Counted from the stretch's first letter, positions 1-7,997 are shown. The stretch: DNA of 36,177 bases from an uncultured Eubacteriales bacterium (GCA_900553135.1 USCO01000006.1:1-36177); one strand, 5' to 3'. A program made the numbers and translations. The notes: a model not told the origin generated them from the letters alone.

Positions 1-50
1 CTTGAATGGCATTCAAGAGGTCAGCGGTTCGATCCCGCTTATCTCCACCA
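1..50 (+). tRNA. 3' half of tRNA-Ala(GGC), partial at window edge (attL side)
   Basis: The sequence begins at the anticodon stem. CTTGA pairs with TCAAG around the 7-nt loop ATGGCAT, which places GGC at the anticodon (alanine). A variable loop, a 5-bp T-stem AGCGG/CCGCT with loop TTCGATC, the acceptor strand TATCTCC, discriminator A and an encoded CCA follow. The T at position 70 would form the G3:U70 pair that identifies alanine tRNAs, which agrees with the anticodon. The 5' half lies outside the window. The first stem pair (C27:G43) is intact here but changed in the right-hand copy, so this is probably the functional tRNA. Confidence 0.93.
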
Positions 51-56
51 AAAAGT
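2..56. repeat. attL: attL core: 55-bp direct repeat of attR
   Basis: Positions 2-56 are identical to 36123-36177. The repeat covers the tRNA anticodon arm to CCA plus the following AAAAGT. A long identical segment at a tRNA 3' end, paired with a tyrosine integrase beside the other copy, is the standard mark of integration at a tRNA gene. The copies differ at the base just before the repeat (C at 1, T at 36122), so the left limit is sharp. The right limit cannot be judged because the window stops there. Confidence 0.93.
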
Positions 57-98
57 CCTGAAATCGTAAGATTTCAGGACTTTTTTCTTTTCTTTTGT
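51..98 (+). terminator. Rho-independent terminator of the tRNA, straddling the att junction
   Basis: A perfect 15-bp stem (51-65 with 70-84), a GTAA loop and a T-rich tail to 98 follow the tRNA CCA directly. The first six bases of the stem lie inside the att repeat and the rest is phage DNA. The integrated phage therefore appears to supply most of the tRNA terminator. Confidence 0.85.
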
Positions 99-124
99 TG
101 TGTACAGTTATGTGTTGAAATGCT

Positions 125-146
125 CTATTGCTTATTTACTGCTCAT
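125..146. repeat. Tandem 11-bp repeat, candidate integrase arm site (left)
   Basis: CTATTGCTTAT at 125-135 is followed directly by TTACTGCTCAT at 136-146, which matches it at 8 of 11 positions. The same exact 11-mer occurs as a tandem pair near the other end at 36064-36085. Paired short repeats flanking the core on both sides are what arm-type binding sites of a lambda-type integrase look like. The endolysin stop codon lies inside the second copy. Confidence 0.55.
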
Positions 147-1656
147 TGGTTTTGACGCCTGCCAGCACCATCAGCGCCACCTCCTGGCGGGTAGCCGGAG
201 CCTGGGGCCGCTTCCCGTCGGTGATACCCTGGGCCACCGCCTCGGCCAGCAGCTCCTCGGCCCAGTCGCTCACGGGCAGGGCGGCCTTTTCGGCCTCCCA
301 GCGGGCCATGTAGGACTTCCACTTCTCATAGTCGGGGTCGAGCGCGGGCTGCTCCGGCTCCTGGGGTTGTTCATCCGCGCCGCCAAACCGGAGCACGGAG
401 TTGATCCGCCGGTTCTCGCTGGTCTTTTGGCCGCCCTGGGCGGTCTGGAAAGAGAAGGATCCGCCGCCGTCCAGCTTGACCACATCGGTAAAGCCCATGG
501 CCCGGAACGCTGCGGCAGCCTCTCCAGAGGTCACCAGATTGCTGGTGGTGGACTGCCAGCCCATGACGTAGATCTTCCCGTCTCCCTTCAGGCCCACCAC
601 CGTGTGCCAGGTGGCCCGCAGCGGGGAGGTATCCCAGCCCTGGGCCAGGATATCCGCCTGGGCTACCGCCTTGCCGTTTCTCAGCAGAGGGATACCGGAG
701 ACGGCATAGTCCGCCCACTGGGGGACGGTGTCCACTTCCTGGACCTCCGCCTTCCCCTCCCCAACCAGCAGGGTGGTGATTTTCTTGCGGTAAAAGGAAT
801 TGTCATAGCTCCAGCCGTAGCTATCAAAGGTGAAGCGGTCCCCATCAAAGCGGCCCCGCTCCTTGCAGTATTTCTCGCTCCAAGGGCCGATGGCCTTGTA
901 GTCCGCCCGCAGGTGGGCCACCGGCAGTGTGAAGGGCTCTCCCTTCTCCGAGTAGTTGGAGAAGTACCCGGCGTTGGCAAAGGACCCGTTCACACTCCCC
1001 TTTGCCATGTCCACCAGCTCCACACTGAACTGTGCCGGAGAGACCGGCACGCAGAGACTGGGCAGGCTTCCGGCTGTGCCGGTCTTTTTCAGCCCGTACA
1101 CCTCCACGAGGGCATCGGTGATGCCTCGGGCGGCCAGGGCGGCAAACTCCTCTGTGAGGATGATGGGGGTGTCCACGGTACTGTCCATAAATCCGCACTC
1201 ACACAGCACGGCGGGCATGTTGGTCTCCCGGGTGATCTGGTGGTTAGCCTGGGCCATGGGGCTGGCCCGGTTGCCCTTGAGGCCGGTCTGGGCGATGAGA
1301 TGGCGGTAGATGGCCTCCTGAACCACCTCGCTCTGCTTCTGGTGATTGGGATGGATGTACACCACAATGCCGCCGCCGGAGCCGCCGCTGATGCCGGCGT
1401 TGTGGTGGATGGACACCAGCACATCGGCCTTGGCATCGTTTGCGGCCTTCACCCGCTGGTCCAGGGTCACCTCCCGCTGTCCGGTGGAGTCATCGGTGCG
1501 GACGGTGCGGCAGTCGTAGGCCGCCAGCAGGGCCTGGACCTTGTCCGCGATCCTGCCGTTGAGGACCCACTCCCGGGTCTCATTTGGGTCGATGCTTTTC
1601 AGACACCGCTTGCCGGGTGTACCCAGATAGTGCCCGGCGTCAATACAGATCAGCAT
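136..1656 (-). CDS. Endolysin: N-acetylmuramoyl-L-alanine amidase fused to a phosphodiester-glycosidase-like domain and SLH-like tail
   Basis: A 506-aa cell-wall hydrolase that would release progeny by cutting the amide bond between muramic acid and the stem peptide. The N-terminal ~190 residues are an Amidase_3 domain: the DAGH motif (H9), E26, the SIHHNAG motif (H84) and E153 in CECGFMD are the zinc and catalytic positions. Residues ~230-425 resemble the NAGPA/phosphodiester glycosidase family, with GYFSNYSEKG near the start and the signature LDGGGSFSF. The last ~65 residues hold one SLH-like motif (WAEELLAEAVAQGITDG), perhaps a wall-binding segment. I chose ATG 1656, which has GGGGAG 8 bases upstream; a GTG at 1665 lies too close to that site. 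It is the last gene of the late operon, directly after the holin, and its stop codon lies within a candidate integrase arm site. Confidence 0.9.
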   Translation of the reverse strand: MLICIDAGHYLGTPGKRCLKSIDPNETREWVLNGRIADKVQALLAAYDCRTVRTDDSTGQREVTLDQRVKAANDAKADVLVSIHHNAGISGGSGGGIVVYIHPNHQKQSEVVQEAIYRHLIAQTGLKGNRASPMAQANHQITRETNMPAVLCECGFMDSTVDTPIILTEEFAALAARGITDALVEVYGLKKTGTAGSLPSLCVPVSPAQFSVELVDMAKGSVNGSFANAGYFSNYSEKGEPFTLPVAHLRADYKAIGPWSEKYCKERGRFDGDRFTFDSYGWSYDNSFYRKKITTLLVGEGKAEVQEVDTVPQWADYAVSGIPLLRNGKAVAQADILAQGWDTSPLRATWHTVVGLKGDGKIYVMGWQSTTSNLVTSGEAAAAFRAMGFTDVVKLDGGGSFSFQTAQGGQKTSENRRINSVLRFGGADEQPQEPEQPALDPDYEKWKSYMARWEAEKAALPVSDWAEELLAEAVAQGITDGKRPQAPATRQEVALMVLAGVKTNEQ

Positions 1657-1661
1657 GGCGC

Positions 1662-2135
1662 TCACTCCCCTTTCTCGCCGGTCAGCTGGTCCCCGGCCTG
1701 GTCAATGGCGTCCTTGCTCACCTGGAGCAGCTTGGTCAGCCAGCCGGGCACCGGGGCCCCCATGGCCACGGCGTTCTCCGTGATGCTGCCCAGCTCCGTC
1801 ACGCCATACCACACCAGCACGATGGGGCAGATCAGGCCGCCGTAGTCAAAGGGCAGGGAGACGGCTGGAATATTGGCAATGACCAGCGCGATCAGCAGAT
1901 CCGCTCCGGCAGCCACGATGACCACCACGATCATCCCCGCCTTATGCCAGATCCCGTCCCGGGCCTTGGCGCTGCTCCACTCCCCGTTCCGCGCTGCGGC
2001 GGCGGAGCCGGTGATGTAGTCGATGACCATGCAGATCACCCAGCCCACCACCAGCCAGCCCATCCAGCCCCACAGGCCGGTGAGGGCTCCCACAAGGGCA
2101 GAGATAGCCAGTTTCATTTGTGTCGCCTGTTCCAT
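1662..2135 (-). CDS. Phage holin (Phage_holin_4 / toxin-secretion lysis holin family)
   Basis: A 157-aa membrane protein that should permeabilise the cytoplasmic membrane at lysis and let the endolysin reach the wall. Hydrophobic stretches lie at about residues 12-42 (the segment with LWGWMGWLVVGWV), 65-95 and 100-120, giving three or four membrane passes. The motif VIDYITGSAAAARNGEWSS resembles the conserved DYxTG...GxWSS segment of the holin_4_1 family (TcdE relatives). Start ATG 2135 has AAAGGAG 6 bases upstream; the longer frame to 2312 has no such signal and reads through other genes. It ends five bases before the endolysin start, forming a compact lysis cassette. Confidence 0.88.
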   Translation of the reverse strand: MEQATQMKLAISALVGALTGLWGWMGWLVVGWVICMVIDYITGSAAAARNGEWSSAKARDGIWHKAGMIVVVIVAAGADLLIALVIANIPAVSLPFDYGGLICPIVLVWYGVTELGSITENAVAMGAPVPGWLTKLLQVSKDAIDQAGDQLTGEKGE

Positions 2136-2160
2136 GATTTTCTCCTTTCTTATGTACGGG

Positions 2161-2595
2161 TTAATATCTGGGCCGCTCTCCACCCTCCACGGCGTAGCGC
2201 AGCCAGTCAAACATGGGGATAAATTCCAGGCACAGCACCCACCAGATGGCACTGTACTGGGGGCAGATCTGGCCCCACAGGTTGCCGGGCATGGCGGTGT
2301 AGTCCCACACATCCCAGCCCAGCCACAGGTTGATGACGCACCCGGCGGCCAGCTCCACGGCGGTGACCAGGGCGGCGCAGCACAGGGCCTGGAGCCACAG
2401 GGGCACCTCCCAGGGCAGTTGTTCTCCCGCCCGCTCCACAGGGATGGTTAGCAGGATGGCTACCACCAGCATGGTCCAGCTGATCCGTTCCGGGTGGCCG
2501 GTGAGCGTCTTGAAGGCCACCTCCAGCAGGAAATACACTGTCCCGCCCCAGGCCCAAAGGAGCATGGACAGCACCCGGCAGCCCACCTTACCCAT
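2161..2595 (-). CDS. CmpB-like (putative ABC permease family) small membrane protein in the lysis region
   Basis: A 144-aa protein with about four hydrophobic segments and the motif GNLWGQICPQYS, characteristic of the family labelled ABC_trans_CmpB (PF06541). No ATP-binding partner is present, so transport is doubtful. Position between the tail-fibre genes and the holin suggests a role in lysis or in altering the host envelope. No good ribosome binding site precedes ATG 2595, which overlaps the end of the upstream gene by 8 bases, so translation is probably coupled. The family assignment rests on the motif and the hydrophobic pattern; the function in phages is not known to me. Confidence 0.7.
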   Translation of the reverse strand: MGKVGCRVLSMLLWAWGGTVYFLLEVAFKTLTGHPERISWTMLVVAILLTIPVERAGEQLPWEVPLWLQALCCAALVTAVELAAGCVINLWLGWDVWDYTAMPGNLWGQICPQYSAIWWVLCLEFIPMFDWLRYAVEGGERPRY

Positions 2596-3229
2596 GGGAC
2601 ACACTTTCGTAGTCGATGACAACCGCCTGCACCTCCTCCACGTTCTTGGCACTGTAGATCTGCTCCTTGATGGCCTCCTGATACCGGCGGTAGGGATAGA
2701 CGTAGGCAGAGATGGCCATGGACAGGCCCAGATACTCCTCCTGCTCAAAGGTGCGGCAGGCCTCCTTCTGGGCGTGCCACTCCAGGGGCGCGTCCTGCCC
2801 GGCCAGGACGGCGGCCTGGTACTGCATCAGGTTCAAGGCCATCTCGTTCTGGTCCTGTTCCTCCACGCCGTACTGTTTGCCGTCGGTCCAGGTCAGAGGA
2901 TGAGCGGCAAGCCAGGCAGCCAGGGCTGCCTTGTTCTCTTCCTGTCGGGCGGCCTGAGCCGCGGGCATCGGATCGGGACGATCCGCCTGGATTTCCTCCT
3001 CTGTGCGCTCCATCGGCTGGCCGTCCACCAGCTTATAGCGTGGAATGCCGTCCGTGGTGTAAATTCCCCCGGAAAAATAGTTACCTTGAGCGTGGTGGTA
3101 TCGGTCACCTGCTCCGTTGTCAATGGCAACCCATTCATCAGGATTGGCCAAAAATGCGGATGAGTTTATTTTGACTATACATCCTCTTTCGTTTAACTTT
3201 ACATAAACTGTGTATGTTTCTTTTTCCAC
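2588..3229 (-). CDS. Tail-fibre-associated protein (XkdW / fibre-assembly position)
   Basis: A 213-aa protein following the tail-fibre gene. The N-terminus (~1-75) is beta-rich and AT-richer. The middle (~80-125) is Gln/Glu/Ala-rich (ERTEEEIQADRPD and AAQAARQEEN). The C-terminus is helical with DWV-free but aromatic segments such as YVYPYRRYQEAIKEQI. This pattern and the position resemble XkdW or DUF4376-like fibre-assembly proteins, which help fold or attach fibres; this is inference from context. The start is GTG 3229 with AAAGGAGG 8 bases upstream. Its C-terminus overlaps the next gene by 8 bases. Confidence 0.65.
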   Translation of the reverse strand: MEKETYTVYVKLNERGCIVKINSSAFLANPDEWVAIDNGAGDRYHHAQGNYFSGGIYTTDGIPRYKLVDGQPMERTEEEIQADRPDPMPAAQAARQEENKAALAAWLAAHPLTWTDGKQYGVEEQDQNEMALNLMQYQAAVLAGQDAPLEWHAQKEACRTFEQEEYLGLSMAISAYVYPYRRYQEAIKEQIYSAKNVEEVQAVVIDYESVSHG

Positions 3230-3245
3230 TATTGATGCCTCCTTT

Positions 3246-4262
3246 TTACAGGTCAGCTGAAATGTCCAAATAGTCTCCAGCATTCCACAATTGTGCCAAA
3301 ACGGGAGTTCCGGGTGTTCCGCCTTCTATTGAAAGCTGCATTAGCAACAAATTGTAGTCTTTTGCAATTGCTGGTTGCCCCACTATTTCACTGCACTTTA
3401 TCGCGCTTTCCCCAGTCCCGAATTGAGACCACAGATATATTTCTCCATTTAGCGTTGTAGTTGGAACGCTAATTCTCATGCGGTTTGGAAGCGGGACGAG
3501 TATATATGCCACTGTTTCCGTCTGAATATATCCAAAGCCAAAAAAGCCATACTGCTCTGAAAGCCTTACATGATAGAACATACATTTGCTCAACCTGTTT
3601 TGGTACCATTCATCGTTTTGCGTAAATTTGATGGTTTTGCCGTTTTTTTGATATGCCAGTGTTTGGGTTGCCCCTTTTTCCAGTTTTGCAGCAACAAATG
3701 TTTCCCCAGAGCCAGTAACGCTGAATATTGCAGCACTATCATCGTATGTGCAACTTACAATCCCAGTAGTTGTAAGTGCTGTGGCGGAGTACACAGTTCC
3801 AATGGGGTTTGGGAGTATTTGAGCAATTGTTCCGTTTAACACCAATCCCGACGGAGTAATTTTCACAGTTCCGGACACAAGTTTCCACCTGTCAATAAAA
3901 TATCCAGGAAAACTAATGATGCCAGACGTTCCAAACTGGTTAACGGGATTTACAAAATCCGCATTGTCTAATTCATTTAGTTCTACCCCTGCCCCCAAGT
4001 TATTCAGCGCATTCTGTACGTCTCCCGCTCCAGTGCCGCCGCCAGACACGGGCACAATATCTCCCGCTCCATACAAATCAGAAAACGCCGCTCCCAGCTC
4101 CTGGGCCGCTTGCTGGGCGGCGTTTACCTGCTGCATGAGATAGTTGTACCCGTGCTGCTGTGTGAGACCCACATCAGTGCCCTGTGGGCCGATGGTCTGC
4201 CCATAGGTCCAGTTTTGAGGCAGATCCTGAGGCAGGGGCACAGTAATAGGATTATCCGCCAT
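3246..4262 (-). CDS. Tail fibre / receptor-binding protein with an AT-rich C-terminal part
   Basis: A 338-aa protein. The N-terminal ~100 residues (PLPQDLPQNWTYG, a helical LMQQVNAAQQAAQEL stretch, then SGGGTGAGDVQNALNNLG) resemble the baseplate-attachment part of Firmicutes tail fibres; the GGTGA motif is common in fibres. Residues ~105-338 are beta-rich, ending in LWNAGDYLDISADL, and likely form the receptor-binding head. The DNA for that part (roughly 3250-3980) is clearly AT-richer than the N-terminal part and the neighbours, which suggests a swapped host-range module. Start ATG 4262 has GGAAGGAG 9 bases upstream and overlaps the preceding gene by 11 bases. Confidence 0.8.
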   Translation of the reverse strand: MADNPITVPLPQDLPQNWTYGQTIGPQGTDVGLTQQHGYNYLMQQVNAAQQAAQELGAAFSDLYGAGDIVPVSGGGTGAGDVQNALNNLGAGVELNELDNADFVNPVNQFGTSGIISFPGYFIDRWKLVSGTVKITPSGLVLNGTIAQILPNPIGTVYSATALTTTGIVSCTYDDSAAIFSVTGSGETFVAAKLEKGATQTLAYQKNGKTIKFTQNDEWYQNRLSKCMFYHVRLSEQYGFFGFGYIQTETVAYILVPLPNRMRISVPTTTLNGEIYLWSQFGTGESAIKCSEIVGQPAIAKDYNLLLMQLSIEGGTPGTPVLAQLWNAGDYLDISADL

Positions 4263-5157
4263 TGGAAATCACTCCTTCCGCTACGGGGATCGTGTGTTTC
4301 AGCACCGTAGAGCCGGTGACCGGGATGTAGACATTGGATGCGGTCAGTACATTGCTGTCTGCGTCCAGTAGCTCCAGCTGGTCGATCTCCGCCGCCTGCT
4401 CCTGTGTCACGGTGTAGGTGATGGTGAGAGTGGACCCGCTCACCTGTTTGTTCAGATCCGGGATGACGATGGAGCCGTTTACCCGGGCGGACACCACATC
4501 CCCCGATACAAAATTGGCCACGCCGGTGAGCAAAGCCGTTTGGATAGATGGTGTGGCTGCCGTTTTAATCACCCCCTGGGGTACTTCGCTGGCGAATGGA
4601 AGCACGCCAAGCCCCCATCCGCCCAGGTTATAGTTGTAAATCAGCTGCGAGAGGTCAATGGTCTCAGACAGCAAAAGGCCCGAATTGATCAGCGGCGTGT
4701 TGACATAGACGATGTGGGCCGGTTTGATGCGGTTGATGGTCACGGCCACCTCTGTGGCGTAGGCCTGATTTTCCGCGCTGCTCTCGATGTACAATGTGTA
4801 GTTGGTATAATCCATGGTGGCCGTCCACGCGCCGGGCCCAATGAGCTTATCCAGCCGCTGAGCCAGAAACTGCATAGTGTACGGGGGGCGGGTGGAGATG
4901 CGGTTCAGGAGACGGGATCGCCGGAAATCCAGGGTTTGGTTTGGCGCGGGCGTGATGCGGAAGATCTGCTCCCACTGGCTCACCGCACCGGCGTCCATGG
5001 TTTGGAAAAAGAAGTTGTCCCCAACCGCCACAATCTCCTGGGCCAGGGCGGCAAACTGGGATTCCTCTGTGCCGCAGATCTCCTGGTAGTCCAGGATATT
5101 GCGGTACCATGGCGGGAGCAGCGCCAGCAGATCATAGTCCAGTTCCGGGTTACTCAC
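4252..5157 (-). CDS. Baseplate tail protein I-like (DUF2313, XkdU/YmfQ family)
   Basis: A 301-aa baseplate protein. The N-terminal half (LALLPPWYRNILDYQEICG, then LDFRRSRLLNRISTRPPYT) is typical of DUF2313/YmfQ proteins, which connect the baseplate wedge to the fibres. The C-terminal ~120 residues are a beta-rich extension, probably the fibre-docking side. The start is GTG 5157, overlapping the stop of baseplate J by 8 bases; the ribosome site is weak, so translation is likely coupled. The order J, I, fibre matches P2, Mu and PBSX. Confidence 0.87.
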   Translation of the reverse strand: MSNPELDYDLLALLPPWYRNILDYQEICGTEESQFAALAQEIVAVGDNFFFQTMDAGAVSQWEQIFRITPAPNQTLDFRRSRLLNRISTRPPYTMQFLAQRLDKLIGPGAWTATMDYTNYTLYIESSAENQAYATEVAVTINRIKPAHIVYVNTPLINSGLLLSETIDLSQLIYNYNLGGWGLGVLPFASEVPQGVIKTAATPSIQTALLTGVANFVSGDVVSARVNGSIVIPDLNKQVSGSTLTITYTVTQEQAAEIDQLELLDADSNVLTASNVYIPVTGSTVLKHTIPVAEGVISNGG

Positions 5158-6262
5158 TGAGCGTCACCGTCCCCAATACAGGCACCTGCTGAGATGCCCC
5201 AGTCTCCGTCAATGCGAGATCCGATGTGCCCCCGTTCAGTTCCACATTGGTCGCGTTGACCACTCCCGTGGTCCCGATGATAGCGGCCAGGACCCGGGCC
5301 AGATATACGTCCGCCGAGTATTCCACCGTGGTGGTGCCCAGCTGCGTGCCCCAGCCTTGGCGCACCGTGAGCAGATAGCTCCCAATGGACGCCTCCACCA
5401 GCGGCTGCACCTGCTCCAACTCATACCCGGCGGCCAGGGTCAAGGTGGCCGACACATTCACCGTCACTTCTGTGGGGGTGCTGATGGTGACCTTTGCACC
5501 GATGGGTGCAAGGCCCAGCCCCAGTCCCTGGGTTGGCGGGTCGATGGCATTTTGCACATTCTCCACCAGCTCCGGAGATGCCGGGGAAAAATCCGCTCCC
5601 AGGATGGAACAGGCCACTGTGCCTCCTCCGTTCCAGGTGGGATACACCTGCACCGCTCCCACGCCGTCAATGTCCCGGATGGCTTCCCGGTATGCGGCGA
5701 TATTGCCTGCAAAAGGTTTCTCATTCAATGCCTGAATCAGGCGGGCGCGAAGTTCGCTGTCCGTCTCCGTATCATCGCCGGGAATCAAAATGTCCGTAAT
5801 TTGAGCCGACGTCAAGCCAGGAATAGCGGTGATGGGCAGGATCGGTCCGGTGTAGTCGTTCCCGATGGTACCGGGGGCCTCCGCCGTCAGCTGGTACTGG
5901 TTGGCTTCCCCAGCGGCGGCAGTGACCGTGAAGTTGATGCTGTCCGCCCCGTTCTGGGTGGAGAACCGTGCTCCGATGGGAACAGCCATGTTAAAGATAC
6001 CCAGCCGGACCGCCGGTGACGCCTGATAGCGGGAGATGCCGCCCAGGGGAGCAAGCAGATCCAGAGCCGCACCCACAGCGGTCTGTACAAAGGCCTGCTG
6101 CTGCACCTGATTGAGGGACAGGTAGAACCCCTCGAACACATATGCGGCGGGGCCCAGAGCGGTGGGAATGGGCGCGGTGTCCCGTTTATCGTATGTGTCC
6201 GGGATGTCGTCCAACATCTGCTGCAAAATATTTGCGTAGGTCTGCGCAGAAAAGTCGATCAT
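5150..6262 (-). CDS. Baseplate J-like protein (XkdT family)
   Basis: A 370-aa wedge protein of a contractile-tail baseplate. Features of the family are the N-terminal FSAQTYANILQQMLDDIP, the central beta-rich domain with GTIGNDYTGPI and LIPGDDTETDSELRARLIQAL, and the AYREAIRDIDGVGAVQVYP segment. It marks the phage as a myovirus. It overlaps the XkdS-like gene upstream by ATGA (4 bases) and the next gene by 8 bases, so the baseplate genes form one tightly coupled unit. Confidence 0.94.
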   Translation of the reverse strand: MIDFSAQTYANILQQMLDDIPDTYDKRDTAPIPTALGPAAYVFEGFYLSLNQVQQQAFVQTAVGAALDLLAPLGGISRYQASPAVRLGIFNMAVPIGARFSTQNGADSINFTVTAAAGEANQYQLTAEAPGTIGNDYTGPILPITAIPGLTSAQITDILIPGDDTETDSELRARLIQALNEKPFAGNIAAYREAIRDIDGVGAVQVYPTWNGGGTVACSILGADFSPASPELVENVQNAIDPPTQGLGLGLAPIGAKVTISTPTEVTVNVSATLTLAAGYELEQVQPLVEASIGSYLLTVRQGWGTQLGTTTVEYSADVYLARVLAAIIGTTGVVNATNVELNGGTSDLALTETGASQQVPVLGTVTLSE

Positions 6263-6672
6263 GCGGTGTTCACCTCCACAGTGGTGGGAATATCACCATA
6301 GACGGTATTGACGGTAAGGGTGGCCGTCATAGCGTCTCCGGCGATGGTATAGGAGAAATTGGAGATTCCACGGATTCGATCATCCATCAGCAGGGCGTCC
6401 TTCATGCGGCGCTGGAGCTCTGCCGCCACGTATCCGGGATCCTGTCCGATCAGGCCGTTCCACTGCATCCCGGAGTATGGCGAATAGATCTGCCATCGGA
6501 ACCGCTCTACATGGAGGATAATGTCCACAGCCTGCTTGACTGCCTGGTATCCGTCCACATCTCCCTGGATGCGCTGGGTGTCCTGATTGATAAACCAGGT
6601 TTTGGAGGGTTGCTGCACAAAGGAGACGCCATTGGACAGGTTTACCCCCGTGTTTTCCGGTAATACAGCCAC
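6259..6672 (-). CDS. gp25/XkdS-like baseplate wedge protein (DUF2634)
   Basis: A 137-aa protein with FVQQPSKTWFINQDTQRIQG, VDIILHVERFRWQIYSPYSG and the C-terminal FSYTIAGDAMTATLTVNTVY. This is the DUF2634 layout, equivalent to T4 gp25 and PBSX XkdS, which start sheath assembly at the wedge. The start is GTG 6672, with GGAGG 7 bases upstream, directly abutting the preceding stop codon. It lies between XkdR- and XkdT-like genes as in PBSX. Confidence 0.88.
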   Translation of the reverse strand: MAVLPENTGVNLSNGVSFVQQPSKTWFINQDTQRIQGDVDGYQAVKQAVDIILHVERFRWQIYSPYSGMQWNGLIGQDPGYVAAELQRRMKDALLMDDRIRGISNFSYTIAGDAMTATLTVNTVYGDIPTTVEVNTA

Positions 6673-7017
6673 TTACCCACCTCCAAATACACGGGACAGC
6701 ACAATGTACTTTTGCCCTCTCTGGACGCGGAGCAGCAACACGATGTCCCCCACCTTCAGTCCACGGTTCAAAATGGTATACCCATCCTCCACGGGCAGCT
6801 GCTCACCGTTTTCGATGCACGGCGTGGTACCCTGGATCTTCTTCTCGATGACCGCGGAGGTCAGATACAGGATGCTTTCCCGGAGTGGGGCCATGGCGGT
6901 ATTGATGGTGATTTCCAGAGGAGAGACTCCGGTCACCGTTCCCACCCGGAGATCCGCCGGCTGAGATGATTTCAAATTGTCCTGGATCATCTTGTTCAAA
7001 ACATCTCTCAGTTCCAT
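6673..7017 (-). CDS. DUF2577 baseplate protein (XkdR family)
   Basis: A 114-aa beta-rich protein. LRVGTVTGVSPLEITINTA near the N-terminus and LKVGDIVLLLRVQRGQKYIVLSRV near the C-terminus fit an OB-like fold. That is the DUF2577/XkdR pattern, a baseplate hub-side protein probably linked to the tail spike. Start ATG 7017 is preceded by GAGGTGATTTGAA. The stop abuts the start of the next gene. Confidence 0.87.
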   Translation of the reverse strand: MELRDVLNKMIQDNLKSSQPADLRVGTVTGVSPLEITINTAMAPLRESILYLTSAVIEKKIQGTTPCIENGEQLPVEDGYTILNRGLKVGDIVLLLRVQRGQKYIVLSRVFGGG

Positions 7018-7028
7018 TTCAAATCACC

Positions 7029-7997
7029 TCAGATGGCAACGGTTTCAAAGTCCATGGTATGGACGTCATTTTCCCAGGTGTGCGTGACCTTTTCCAACAG
7101 CACATATTGGTCCAGATTGATGTCTCCCAGGTTTTGTACCTTCATCAACACCATCTGCCCGGCCCGCAGCCCCGGAACACCCAGGCTGGATACCTTCAAC
7201 GTCCGCATCCTTCGGTTATAATACTTCAGGCTGGCGGCCGCCTGGGCTTTTGCCTGTGCGTCGTTGACTGCTCCGTCAATGGTTTGGTACATCTGAAGGA
7301 ATCCCCACTGTCCAATGGTATTGGAGTCCTGGGCAATAAACACATCTGCCCGCCCGGTGTCCTCGTTGGGCCGGGCCAGCTTGATGGAGTTATAGGTCTG
7401 CTCGTCGATGTCAGTCTTGTAGGTGTAATCCAGCAGCAAGGACTTGTCCCCGATCAGCACATTGGAGATCATATCTTCCGGCTTTTGCAGGGCCACGCCG
7501 TTGCCGTCATCGTAAAACACATAGATATCGCCGGTATTGAGCAGGGTCTGCTGGACGGCGCTGCCGATGATGTCTAGGCAGCTTTGATCCTCCTCTACAA
7601 CGGACGGGATACGCCATCCCGTGTCGGCAATGGCTCCCACATCCACCTGCAGATCCGCGGCGATTTGCCGGATAATATCCCCGGCAGTCTGGTCGTAAAA
7701 CCCATAGGATGCGTTGGCTTTAAAGTAACGGAGCCGGTCACGGCAGGTGACCTCGATCACCCCCCACCGGTCTTTGCTTTTGGTGAACACCCAGCCGTAA
7801 AACTGCATCTGCCCATCCACCGAAAATCTGACGATGTCGCCTTCCGTGAAGGACAGGCCGCCGTTGGCGTTTACGGTGAAGGTAAAAGTCCCCGGGGAGC
7901 CGGTACGGTTGGTGGTCCACGTGGCTTTCTGGGTACATCTGGACGCATCCCAGATTCGCCCGCTGGTTTTGTTGGCAATCAGCAGTTCCGTTTTCAC
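7029..7997 (-). CDS. XkdQ-like baseplate hub protein
   Basis: A 322-aa protein with the segments WTTNRTGSPGTFTFTV, FSVDGQMQFYGWVFTKSKD and LKVSSLGVPGLRAGQMVL. This is the XkdQ/YqbQ pattern, related to gp27/gpD hub proteins that form the central ring on which the tube and spike sit. The start is GTG 7997, sharing GTGA with the stop of the XkdP-like gene. No catalytic motif is visible, so I regard it as structural. Confidence 0.87.
   Translation of the reverse strand: MKTELLIANKTSGRIWDASRCTQKATWTTNRTGSPGTFTFTVNANGGLSFTEGDIVRFSVDGQMQFYGWVFTKSKDRWGVIEVTCRDRLRYFKANASYGFYDQTAGDIIRQIAADLQVDVGAIADTGWRIPSVVEEDQSCLDIIGSAVQQTLLNTGDIYVFYDDGNGVALQKPEDMISNVLIGDKSLLLDYTYKTDIDEQTYNSIKLARPNEDTGRADVFIAQDSNTIGQWGFLQMYQTIDGAVNDAQAKAQAAASLKYYNRRMRTLKVSSLGVPGLRAGQMVLMKVQNLGDINLDQYVLLEKVTHTWENDVHTMDFETVAI

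Noticed and set aside
100..1845. Long plus-strand open frame opposite the endolysin and holin
   Set aside because: It is a GC-rich antisense shadow; the minus-strand frame has clear domains, catalytic residues and a ribosome site.
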